A stretch of DNA of 63,592 bases from contig NZ_RQIS01000026.1 of NCBI RefSeq assembly GCF_003837865.1, positions 1 to 63,592 of the forward strand. The letters are read 5' to 3'. Source of the DNA: Paraburkholderia dinghuensis (GTDB lineage: Bacteria; Pseudomonadota; Gammaproteobacteria; Burkholderiales; Burkholderiaceae). A program made the translations under genes and the position numbers. Shown here one piece after another: positions 54,457 to 61,755 of the stretch (the first letter of the stretch is position 1; every line of letters begins with the position of its first letter). The notes under the pieces were generated by a model. It was given only the letters and a program-made list of their open reading frames with translations, was not told where the DNA came from and did no database searches.

Positions 54457-57045
54457 GTGAAGCGTTACGTGTCGTGTGTTCGCGATCAATTCGCGAAATG
54501 GTCCGCCCGCCTGAGGCCTGCTCTCGCGGCCGCCGCCGCCCGTGTCAAACCGCTCTTCGCGGCCGCTTGCGCCCGGATACGGCCACTCCTCGCCAAAGGG
54601 CTCGACCATCTGCGGCATCCCACGCGGCGCACCGTCCTTTACGCGATGGCCGCGGTCCCCGCGCTGGTCGTGCTCTACGTGCTGGTGCTGATCCCATTCA
54701 CGCCCGGCATCGGCGATATCCGCAAGGCGCGCGTCGACAAGCCCGCGCAGATCCTCTCCGCCGACGGCAAACTGCTAGCCGAATTCAAGCCGTCGAATCG
54801 CGAATGGGTGCCGCTCAACGAGATTTCGCCGTATATGGTCGACGCGCTGGTCTCGACCGAAGACCACCGCTTCTACGAACATCACGGCATCGACTTCAAG
54901 CGCACGGCGGGTGCCGCGCTGCGCACGTTTTCGGGTGACCGCCAGGGCGGATCGACGATCACGCAGCAACTCGCGCGCAATCTGTATCCGGACGAGATCG
55001 GCCGCGCGCCCACGCTCACGCGCAAGATCAAGGAAGCCATCACGGCGTTCAAGATCGAGGCCGTCTACAGCAAGCAGCAGATTCTCGAAACGTATCTGAA
55101 CACCGTTCCGTTCCTCTACAACGCATACGGTATCGAGATGGCGGCGCGCACGTACTTCGGCGTATCGGCGGATCAGCTGGACATCCTGCAGAGCGCAACG
55201 CTCACGGGCATGCTCAAGGGCAACGCCTACTACAACCCGGTGCTCAACCCCGAGCGCGCGCTCGCACGACGCAACACGGTGCTTGGGCAGATGGTGAAGT
55301 ACGGCAAGCTCACGCCCGCACAGTACGCGACGCTCTCGAAGAAGCCGCTGGGAATCGATTTCGAGCGCCAGACCGAGCCGCCGGGCCCCGCACCGCACTT
55401 TGCACAGCAACTGCGTCGCTGGCTGATCGCGTGGGCGGACCGTAACGACTACAACGTGTACTCAGACGGACTCGTTGTGCGCACGACGATCGACGCGCGC
55501 CTGCAGTCGATGGCGACGGCCGCGCTCACGCAGCACGCGAACCAGTTGCAGGGCATCGCAAACGGCGCGTGGAGTGGACGCAACGGCTGCAACGCGGGCA
55601 ATGATCTCTTCAGGACGTTCATGCGCGAGACGCCGGACTACAAGGCGGCACGCGACGCGGGAGCAAACGACCAGGATGCGCTGAAGCATCTCGCCTCCGA
55701 TCACGCGTTCATGCGCGGTTTGTGCAAGACGAAGACGGAAGTGCAGGCGGGCTTCCTCGCGATCGATCCGCGCAACGGCCAGATCAAGGCGTGGGTCGGC
55801 AGCCGCGACTTCACGGACGAGCCCTACGATCACGTCCAGCAGGCGCGGCGCCAGCCCGGATCGACGTTCAAGCCGTTCGTCTATGGCGCGGCCTTCGCCA
55901 ACGGTGCGAAACCGACTGACACTTTCATCGATCAACCCGTCGAGATTCCGGTGAAGGGCGAGGAAATCTGGCGACCGGACGACGCCGAAGCGCCGACCAA
56001 CAAGCCGATGACGCTGCGTGACGGGATCGCCTGGTCGCGCAATCGCATCACGGCGCAATTGATGATGCAGGTGGGCCCGGACAAGGTCGCGCGCCTCGCG
56101 CGTGCGATGGGCGTGCGCGACAGCCAACTGGACCCGGTGCCGTCGCTTGCACTCGGCACGAGCCCGGTGACGCTCAAGGAGATGGTGTCGGCATACAGCA
56201 CGATTGCCAACGATGGCGAATACATCGAACCGCGCATGGTCACGAGCATCGAGGACAGCAAGGGCAACGTGCTCGCGGAATTCGCGAGTGCGTCGCCCCA
56301 GCGCGCACTCTCCGCTTCCGCCGACCGCACGCTGATCGACGTGATGCGCGACGTGGTGAACCGCGGGACGGGATCGAGCATCCGCTCGCGCTTCGGCATC
56401 CGCGCGGATGTCGCGGGCAAGACCGGCACCACGCAGGGCAACACGGACGGCTGGTTCGTGCTGATGTCGCCGCAGCTCGTGGCGGGCTCGTGGGTGGGAT
56501 TCGACGACGGCCGCGTGACGCTCGACGACTACTGGGGGCAGGGGGCGCGCAGCGCGCTGCCGATCGTCGGCGATTTCTTCCAGCGTGCGCTTCGTGCGCG
56601 TGTGGTCGATCTGCGCGCGCGGTTCGATACGGAAGTGGCGCCTGGGGTGTTTGAGACGTTCCGGCAAAACCTGAATGCGTGGATTGAGAAGTTGTTTGGG
56701 CCGACGCCGAAGGTCGAGGCACCGGTCAAACGTGCGCCGGTTCAGGCGCAGCGGGCTGCGCCGGCGTCGGCTCCGGCGCCGGAAGTTGCGGCATCGGCTG
56801 CGGCTGGCGTTTCGGCAGCTTCCGAGGCGGTGCCTTCGGCGTCCGCACCGACTGCTGCGTCACAGCCTTACGAAGTGGGCTTGCCGCCGATCATCGCTCC
56901 GGCAAGCGCGCCGGTTGCGACATCGCCGCACCTCCCGCAGGAGCCGGCGCTCGCACCAACGCCGACGCCTGACGATGCCGAGCCCGCTCCCGGCGGCCCC
57001 GCCGCGCAGTACACGCCGCCGGTGCAGCAGCAGCCGGGGCAGTGA
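54457..57045 (+). CDS. Penicillin-binding protein 1A (bifunctional)
   Basis: An 862-residue class A PBP. It has a cytoplasmic basic segment, a membrane helix at about residues 62-85, a GT51 glycosyltransferase (STEDHRFYEHHGID; QGGSTITQQLARNLY), and a transpeptidase with the catalytic Ser in GSTFKPF, WSRNR and KTGTT. The C-terminal 130 residues are Pro/Ala-rich and disordered. It polymerises and crosslinks peptidoglycan. GTG 54457 is assumed; the ribosome site is weak. The long Ala-rich N-terminus before the membrane helix is unusual. Confidence 0.93.
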   Translation: MKRYVSCVRDQFAKWSARLRPALAAAAARVKPLFAAACARIRPLLAKGLDHLRHPTRRTVLYAMAAVPALVVLYVLVLIPFTPGIGDIRKARVDKPAQILSADGKLLAEFKPSNREWVPLNEISPYMVDALVSTEDHRFYEHHGIDFKRTAGAALRTFSGDRQGGSTITQQLARNLYPDEIGRAPTLTRKIKEAITAFKIEAVYSKQQILETYLNTVPFLYNAYGIEMAARTYFGVSADQLDILQSATLTGMLKGNAYYNPVLNPERALARRNTVLGQMVKYGKLTPAQYATLSKKPLGIDFERQTEPPGPAPHFAQQLRRWLIAWADRNDYNVYSDGLVVRTTIDARLQSMATAALTQHANQLQGIANGAWSGRNGCNAGNDLFRTFMRETPDYKAARDAGANDQDALKHLASDHAFMRGLCKTKTEVQAGFLAIDPRNGQIKAWVGSRDFTDEPYDHVQQARRQPGSTFKPFVYGAAFANGAKPTDTFIDQPVEIPVKGEEIWRPDDAEAPTNKPMTLRDGIAWSRNRITAQLMMQVGPDKVARLARAMGVRDSQLDPVPSLALGTSPVTLKEMVSAYSTIANDGEYIEPRMVTSIEDSKGNVLAEFASASPQRALSASADRTLIDVMRDVVNRGTGSSIRSRFGIRADVAGKTGTTQGNTDGWFVLMSPQLVAGSWVGFDDGRVTLDDYWGQGARSALPIVGDFFQRALRARVVDLRARFDTEVAPGVFETFRQNLNAWIEKLFGPTPKVEAPVKRAPVQAQRAAPASAPAPEVAASAAAGVSAASEAVPSASAPTAASQPYEVGLPPIIAPASAPVATSPHLPQEPALAPTPTPDDAEPAPGGPAAQYTPPVQQQPGQ

Positions 57046-57111
57046 TGTCGTAGCGCGCTGCGTTGTAGTGCTGGTTTGGGCTGCGAGCCGGATGTCGCGC
57101 TCTGGCCTTAT

Positions 57112-57180
57112 CCCCAGATTCCGTGGAAAGGCTTGTGGGCAAGCTTGGGATAGCCGACCTAAGTGCCTGACGCGCAAGGG
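57112..57180 (+). repeat. Dispersed intergenic repeat, copy 2
   Basis: It begins TTATCCCCAGATTCCGTGGA and continues with GTGGGCAAGCTTGGG and GACGCGCAAGG, which recur at 57218-57294 and, inverted, at 51709-51790. TTATCCCCA is one base from a DnaA box. Confidence 0.65.
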
Positions 57181-57217
57181 TTGACGCGTCGAAGCTGTGA
57201 AGCAGGCACGGCTTGCT

Positions 57218-57294
57218 GCACTTTTCCACAGAATTCGTGGAAAGGGCTGTGGGCAAGCTTGGGACATCGCGGCCAAGTGCTTGACGCGCAAGGA
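57218..57294 (+). repeat. Dispersed intergenic repeat, copy 3
   Basis: The sequence contains TTTTCCACAGAATTCGTGGA, an inverted-repeat core, then GGGCTGTGGGCAAGCTTGGG and TTGACGCGCAAGG. It is a direct repeat of copy 2, about 110 bases away. Confidence 0.65.
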
Positions 57295-57323
57295 AAGACA
57301 CGAGGCAGCTGTGACCGCACAAT

Positions 57324-57461
57324 AAAGTTTGACACAAGGCGCATCATGAAATCAGCTACTTAGCGGCGTGAGTGGTCACGCTCCGGTGAAAGAGAGTTTG
57401 ACACGTGCACAGCCGAGCGCAATTCACGTCGATATCTTGCGACGAAAGAGTTTGACACAAG
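57324..57461. repeat. Three spaced GTTTGACAC words
   Basis: GTTTGACAC occurs at 57327-57335, 57396-57404 and 57450-57458, each preceded by an A/G-rich run (AAA or AGA). Read on the minus strand (GTGTCAAAC) the set resembles the repeated end sequences of some IS21-type elements. No transposase is present. Confidence 0.45.
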
Positions 57462-57504
57462 TGGTAACGCTGATTGGCATTCACGAAGCCGTGTGCCGCT
57501 GCCC

Positions 57505-57963
57505 TCACTGACCGGTGGCGATTGCCGGAATCGGCGAGCGTTGTTGACTGGCGATGAAGCGCTGCAGCCGCTCCCACGCCTGCGCATAGCGATGCTTCGA
57601 CGTGCCGGCCAGCTGCTGATCATGCAGCACCACCACCCGCTCGACCGCAGCCAGTTCCAGGTCCAGCATCAGGCAGGGCGTGTGATGCTTCACGCGCCTG
57701 ATACACGCATCAAGCGCCGCCTCCGCGCGGCGGTATGGGTCGATTTCCGCGCCAGCGGCGGTCTCCTCACGCAGGTAAAACGCGAGATATACCACCTGCA
57801 GCAGACGGCAGAGCTGGTCGGGGTTGCCGTGACCCGCGCGGACCGTCGCCAGCGCGAGGTGGTTTTCCAGCGAAAGCGCGCGCCCTCTGGCAACCGGCAG
57901 CGGCAACAGCATTTCCTTCGTGCGTGCTGGGCGTGCGCGGAGGGATGAAGTCTGCTTCTTCAT
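57505..57963 (-). CDS. Conserved hypothetical protein downstream of the CDI locus
   Basis: A 152-residue soluble helical protein (KEMLLPLPVARGRALSLENH near residue 17; LCRLLQVVYLAFYLREE near residue 51; ERVVVLHDQQLAGTSKHRY near residue 107). It resembles Burkholderia proteins loosely named Fis-family regulators, but no helix-turn-helix is evident, so function is left open. It starts 57 bases after the DUF746 stop on the same strand and may be the last gene of the cdiB-DUF746 transcript. Confidence 0.65.
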   Translation of the reverse strand: MKKQTSSLRARPARTKEMLLPLPVARGRALSLENHLALATVRAGHGNPDQLCRLLQVVYLAFYLREETAAGAEIDPYRRAEAALDACIRRVKHHTPCLMLDLELAAVERVVVLHDQQLAGTSKHRYAQAWERLQRFIASQQRSPIPAIATGQ

Positions 57964-58020
57964 TGACTGAACCTTTTCATGCTCACATGCCGTCTGACAT
58001 CGACGTGTGCTCCGGGCAAG

Positions 58021-59075
58021 CTACGCCGCGTCACTTACGATATGCAGCCGGCCGCTCCGCTCGACCACCTCGCGCCGCATCGAAAACAGCCGCCCACACC
58101 CCGCACACGACCAGCCGCGTCCATCCGTATGCTGCGCCGTCTCCGTCCGCCCGCAAAACGGACACGGCGTAGTCCCGTCCGGCGTGACACCGAGACGGAT
58201 TTTCGACGCCAGGCTGCCGCCTGGTTCCAGCTGGTCGGCAAACGCGGCAAACATGTCACGCCACTTCTGCCCCATCCCGGCACTGGTCCCAACGATCTCC
58301 GACACCTGCATGATCGACAGTGGCAGCGCCAGGTAACGGATGAATTCCCTCATGCGCTCAAATGCAACCGTCTTCGTGTTGACGAACGGCGTACCGCTGC
58401 GGCGGCTGAATTTGCGCCTGCAGGTTCCGCACTGAAAGCCCGGAATCCCGCCCTTCGATTCCCCCGAGAAATGGGTCTTGCGGCTACCGCAGCGAGGACA
58501 TGGCGGCGGGCGGCGACTGGTCGAATTCAGTTCGTCGAATTCGCGTCTCAGGCGAACGGTCAAGGCGAGATCTTCGCGCGCGCCAACCTCGGCATAGTCC
58601 AGCGGCGCAGGTTCCAGTTCGGTCGGTCGACCACCGAGCCGCACGCACCGCTCCCACCTGCCACCCGGATCGAGTCGCAGGAGCCACTCGCGCCAGGCCA
58701 TCACGCGCCTGCCGATGTCCGCCGGCAGGCTGCCCATCTGCTCGCCCGCTTCGACGCACGAGACCGGCTGCGACAGTAGCGAAATGAACAGATCGAGGTT
58801 TTTGAGGTGCTTTTCGCTGAACGGCGTGTCGACGGTGCGAGCGAAGTAGCGCCCGCACGTCTGGCACTCGAACATCGGCAACGCCCGCTCTGGCGCGCCT
58901 TGAATCCGGCACTCGTGACGTGTTCGCCGTCGCAGCGTGGGCAACGGGGCCGCGGTTCATGACTCCCGGACAGCAGGGCCGCGACCTGCGCGCCCAGAAA
59001 GGGCGTCAGTTCCCGATCCTCTCGGGTATCGCGCGTTGCGGCAGGGGGCCGGATGCGGGGTTGTGCTTTCCTCAT
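58021..59075 (-). pseudogene. DUF746 zinc-ribbon protein, frameshifted
   Basis: Two frames together give one protein. From ATG 59075 comes MRKAQPRIRP... to CPRCDGEHVTSAGFKARQ; the rest, ERALPMFECQTCGRYFAR onward, is in the frame open from 58944. The break at about 58876-58900 fits a one-base deletion and splits the first zinc ribbon. Two more CxxC-pair ribbons follow (CPRCGS...CGTC; CPFCGR...CAGC), as in DUF746 proteins and in transposase-like zinc ribbons. ATG 59075 overlaps the cdiB stop (ATGA). A sequencing error, or use of a later start such as ATG 58875, is possible. Confidence 0.65.
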
Positions 59076-60817
59076 CAGAACTGCGCTGTCACCTGAAATC
59101 CGAGTGTTACGCTCGACGCCGGAAACCCGGACGGCACGTAGATCGGCATGCCCGCGAAGACGTCATAGCTGTACGCGCCAAAGCGTGTCGGTACACCCCC
59201 GCGTAATCCCACTGCTGCGCCCGCCAGTTGTGTGCCCACCAGCAGCGCAGTAGACGGTCCCCACACACGACCGTAGTCCAGTCCCGCATAGACGGCCTGC
59301 CCCGTCTGCCCGAGCGGATACTGCAGTTCGTTGCGCCAGTAGAAACCTTTTTCCGCCGCGAGCATCGTTTCACCGCTGAAGCCGCGCACCGTGTAGCGGC
59401 TGCCGATGGTCAGGTCGTCGATGTAGTTCAGCTCGTCGTTGGTGAACTGCCCGTGCAGCGTGCCGACATAGCGGAACGACTGCCCCGCGAGCGCGAACGG
59501 CACCGAGAGGTTCGCGTCGAGCGTCGCCATCTTGAAGCGATAGGTCGGACCGCCCGGCGTATCGGGCTGCGCCCCTAGTCCACCGATGCCCTGCCGGTAA
59601 GCGAGCGTGCCATCGAACTGCGCCGCGCCGAAGTAATGCCGGTTGGTCAGTCCTGCCTCGATGAACGTGTTGTCGCGGTGCTGCTGCGGAATTTCAGTGT
59701 CGGCAATAAAGCTTGCGCCCCACCGCTTGATGAACTGGAACTCGACGCCCGAGACATCGCTCTGGCTGCGGTGAATGACCCGCTCCAGTTTCAGGCCCGC
59801 CGTCTGCGCGTTGCCGCTCGACACGAGGGTCTGGTTGACCGCCGCGATCTGCTGGTAGTACGTGTTCGTGTAGCCGTAGAGCGTGCCGGTCCAGTAACCC
59901 CATGGAATCGAATACGAGGCATTCCAGCCATGCGTGCCAAGGTCGTGATTGCCAAACTGCAGATCCTGGTTGAAGCCTGCCGAAAGCACATCATTCAGGC
60001 CCAGCAGGTTGTACAGGCCAAGCGACACGTTACCGATATAGCGGCCGGTCGCGTCCGTGCCCGAGTTGTCTGCGGAGACCACGAGCGACCAGGGTTTGGT
60101 GCGCTTTACGGTAATGACCACGTCGCTTTCGCCCGGCACCGTACCGGGCACAATCTCCATGCTCGCATCCTGGTTCGGTACGCGCTTCATCTGCTCCAGG
60201 CCCTGCTCCAGGTCGCGCAACTGGAGCACGTCACCATCGCGCGCGGGAAATGTGGTCTTCCAGGTGCCGCGCGTATCGGCGCCGGCGAACTTGAGATGGC
60301 GGATCACGCCCGGTATGAGGGCGAATTTCATTGTTCCCGTGGACAGGTCCTGCGTTGGCAGCAGCACGCGTGTGGTGATGTAGCCGTGACTCAGGATCAC
60401 GCCCTGCAGGCCCCTGGTCAGCATGTCGAGGCCCTGCTTGCCCACGCACTGCCCCTCGTAATGCCGCAGCCAGTCGTGCAGGAATGCAAACGGGTCCATT
60501 GGCAGGGCAGACGCGCCCTTCACACGGGTCGCCTCGGGCAGTGTGTCGGGCACCTCGACGGAGAAGGTGTCGATGCGGAAACATGGCGTTTCGACAGGCA
60601 GGACTGGCCATTCCCCCGCAACAGGAGCCGCCGAGCGGACGACGGGCGCGGCGACCGATGCCGCGCGCTGCTGTGCGTCGCGTTGCTGCTGGACCTGCTG
60701 TTGCTGTTCGGCGTTTGCGCGGGCTGCAGCCGCCACATCGGGCAAGGTCTGCGCGTTTGACGCGAGGGTGACCAGAGCTGTGAGCGGCAGGGCCGCCAGC
60801 CTTCTTTGGATTTTCAT
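59075..60817 (-). CDS. cdiB: CdiB/ShlB-type two-partner secretion outer-membrane transporter
   Basis: A 580-residue TpsB protein. It has a signal peptide (residues 1-22, ending SNAQ), a Gln-rich linker helix, POTRA domains at about 80-230 (CFRIDTFSVEVPDTLPE; GLQGVILSHGYITTRVLLP), and a 16-strand FhaC-like barrel with VRGFSGETMLAAEKGFYWRNE (the RGF loop-6 motif) and a terminal Phe. It exports CdiA across the outer membrane. ATG 60817 was chosen. It lies 47 bases after the second immunity gene; that gap holds a small hairpin (60843-60857). Confidence 0.92.
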   Translation of the reverse strand: MKIQRRLAALPLTALVTLASNAQTLPDVAAAARANAEQQQQVQQQRDAQQRAASVAAPVVRSAAPVAGEWPVLPVETPCFRIDTFSVEVPDTLPEATRVKGASALPMDPFAFLHDWLRHYEGQCVGKQGLDMLTRGLQGVILSHGYITTRVLLPTQDLSTGTMKFALIPGVIRHLKFAGADTRGTWKTTFPARDGDVLQLRDLEQGLEQMKRVPNQDASMEIVPGTVPGESDVVITVKRTKPWSLVVSADNSGTDATGRYIGNVSLGLYNLLGLNDVLSAGFNQDLQFGNHDLGTHGWNASYSIPWGYWTGTLYGYTNTYYQQIAAVNQTLVSSGNAQTAGLKLERVIHRSQSDVSGVEFQFIKRWGASFIADTEIPQQHRDNTFIEAGLTNRHYFGAAQFDGTLAYRQGIGGLGAQPDTPGGPTYRFKMATLDANLSVPFALAGQSFRYVGTLHGQFTNDELNYIDDLTIGSRYTVRGFSGETMLAAEKGFYWRNELQYPLGQTGQAVYAGLDYGRVWGPSTALLVGTQLAGAAVGLRGGVPTRFGAYSYDVFAGMPIYVPSGFPASSVTLGFQVTAQF

Positions 60818-60942
60818 AACGTGATTTCGGTAGACAGGCGAACCGGGCAAAGCCCGGCAGCACACTACGACTTGCTTTCCTCGTCGTCTTTCGTTTCGTA
60901 ACTCTTCCGGGCTTTCTTGTAACTGTTGTCAAAGGGCTTGAT
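60771..60942 (-). repeat. 172-base direct repeat, copy at the live cdiB start
   Basis: The segment spans the 3' end of the second immunity gene, the intercistronic hairpin and the first 15 or so codons of cdiB. It matches 61398-61569 with no gaps and 13 mismatches by eye (about 92% identity). Confidence 0.85.
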
Positions 60943-61131
60943 ATTTAGCATATGCGCACGGCTACATAAGCCACCTAAAATCACCATTCCGACACCCAAG
61001 AAGAAACCAAACATCCTGATCCATCTCGGCAACCAATCGGACGCCAGGCTACCTCCAAAGATTGCCAGCCCTAATATAAATAGGGTTATATGCAACCAAA
61101 GGGGTAAATTTCCGTCTTCAATTAGTTTCAT
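60865..61131 (-). CDS. CDI immunity-type small membrane protein, second copy
   Basis: An 88-residue protein beginning MKLIEDGNL, with two membrane helices (about residues 11-30 and 38-57) and a charged tail (IKPFDNSYKKARKSYETKDD). Start and tail match the other small membrane gene at 61492-61755, while the helices differ. It overlaps the orphan toxin tail by one base (TAATG) and precedes cdiB. By position and analogy it is the immunity partner of that toxin tail. Its core is lower in GC than its flanks. Confidence 0.75.
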   Translation of the reverse strand: MKLIEDGNLPLWLHITLFILGLAIFGGSLASDWLPRWIRMFGFFLGVGMVILGGLCSRAHMLNIKPFDNSYKKARKSYETKDDEESKS

Positions 61132-61526
61132 TATTTCGTTCCACTCGGATTAAAAAGCGAATTCGATTTTTGAGTTATCCAATTCTGGATTGTTGTCGCA
61201 AGTGGAATATTGTTAATAACGGAAGTGGCCCCGTTCACAATCAATGACCCCGCTGGATTGATGTTTCCGGCGATTTTCCCAGCGCCTGATACCGCTCCCT
61301 GACATGCATATTGGCCGACATTGGGTTGTGCCAATTGCGATACTGCGTCGGCGGTAATGCTGACCACAGTTGAACCAGCGGCAATTTCACTTAACACACC
61401 AGAGCTGTGAGCGGTAGGGTCGCCAGCCTTTTTGGGATTTACATAACGTGATTTCGGTAAACAGGCGAACCGGGCAAAGCCCGGCAGCAAACTACGACTT
61501 GCTTTCCTCGTCGTCTTTCGTTTCAT
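61131..61526 (-). pseudogene. Orphan CdiA C-terminal toxin tail
   Basis: Codons from about 61397 down to 61131 encode STVVSITADAVSQL..PNVGQY... ending NSLFNPSGTK. This parallels the last 80-90 residues of the cdiA product upstream (ATVVGITADGVSQL..PNVGQY). The first 43 or so codons of the frame only read through the 172-base duplication and are not toxin. It lacks the secretion part of CdiA and a proper start, so it is a displaced module that could be reused by recombination with cdiA. It sits directly before its immunity gene. Confidence 0.7.
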
Positions 61527-61569
61527 AACTCTTCCGGGCCTTTTTGTAACTGTTATCGAATGGCTTGAT
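61398..61569 (-). repeat. 172-base direct repeat, copy with dead cdiB start
   Basis: This is the counterpart of 60771-60942, offset by 627 bases. It carries the 3' end of the first immunity gene, the same hairpin (61470-61484) and the cdiB ATG (61444-61442). Here the second codon is TAA, so no CdiB can be made from it. The homology stops where the orphan toxin tail begins. Confidence 0.85.
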
Positions 61570-61755
61570 GTGGGCTAGTCGTGCGCGAGAGCACATCCCC
61601 CCCACCGCAGCAAGTCCGAGTCCAGACAACGCAAAGAGCGCGCTCCAGATCGAAGGGGGGAGGTACTTGAATGTCAAGTAGCAGATTCCAATACCTGTCA
61701 CGATAAAAGCTGTACATACCCATCCTGATAGATTTCCGTCTTCTATGAGTTTCAT
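61492..61755 (-). CDS. CDI immunity-type small membrane protein, first copy
   Basis: An 87-residue protein with two membrane helices (about residues 11-31 and 37-56) and the same start (MKLIEDGNL) and charged tail as the copy at 60865-61131. Its ATG overlaps the cdiA stop by four bases (ATGA), the usual tight coupling of toxin and immunity genes. A membrane-embedded immunity protein suggests a toxin acting at the inner membrane, such as a pore or ionophore. Name and partner are inferred from position. Confidence 0.8.
   Translation of the reverse strand: MKLIEDGNLSGWVCTAFIVTGIGICYLTFKYLPPSIWSALFALSGLGLAAVGGMCSRARLAHIKPFDNSYKKARKSYETKDDEESKS

Larger units (their letters stand above)
57046..57504. 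other. Gene-free region with two kinds of repeat
   Basis: About 460 bases between the PBP1A stop and the end of the 152-residue gene. It contains two copies of a dispersed repeat (57112-57180 and 57218-57294) and three GTTTGACAC words (57327, 57396, 57450). No protein-like frame was found. Confidence 0.5.

Noticed and set aside
60231..60932. Minus-strand frame starting inside the second immunity gene and running through the cdiB start
   Set aside because: It reads the repeat and cdiB in a wrong frame. The same false N-terminus appears at the other repeat copy, which shows the similarity comes from the DNA duplication and not from a protein.
61398..61526. First 43 codons of the frame containing the orphan toxin tail, as a true N-terminus
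   Set aside because: They lie in the 172-base repeat and match the out-of-frame reading at cdiB, with no similarity to CdiA.
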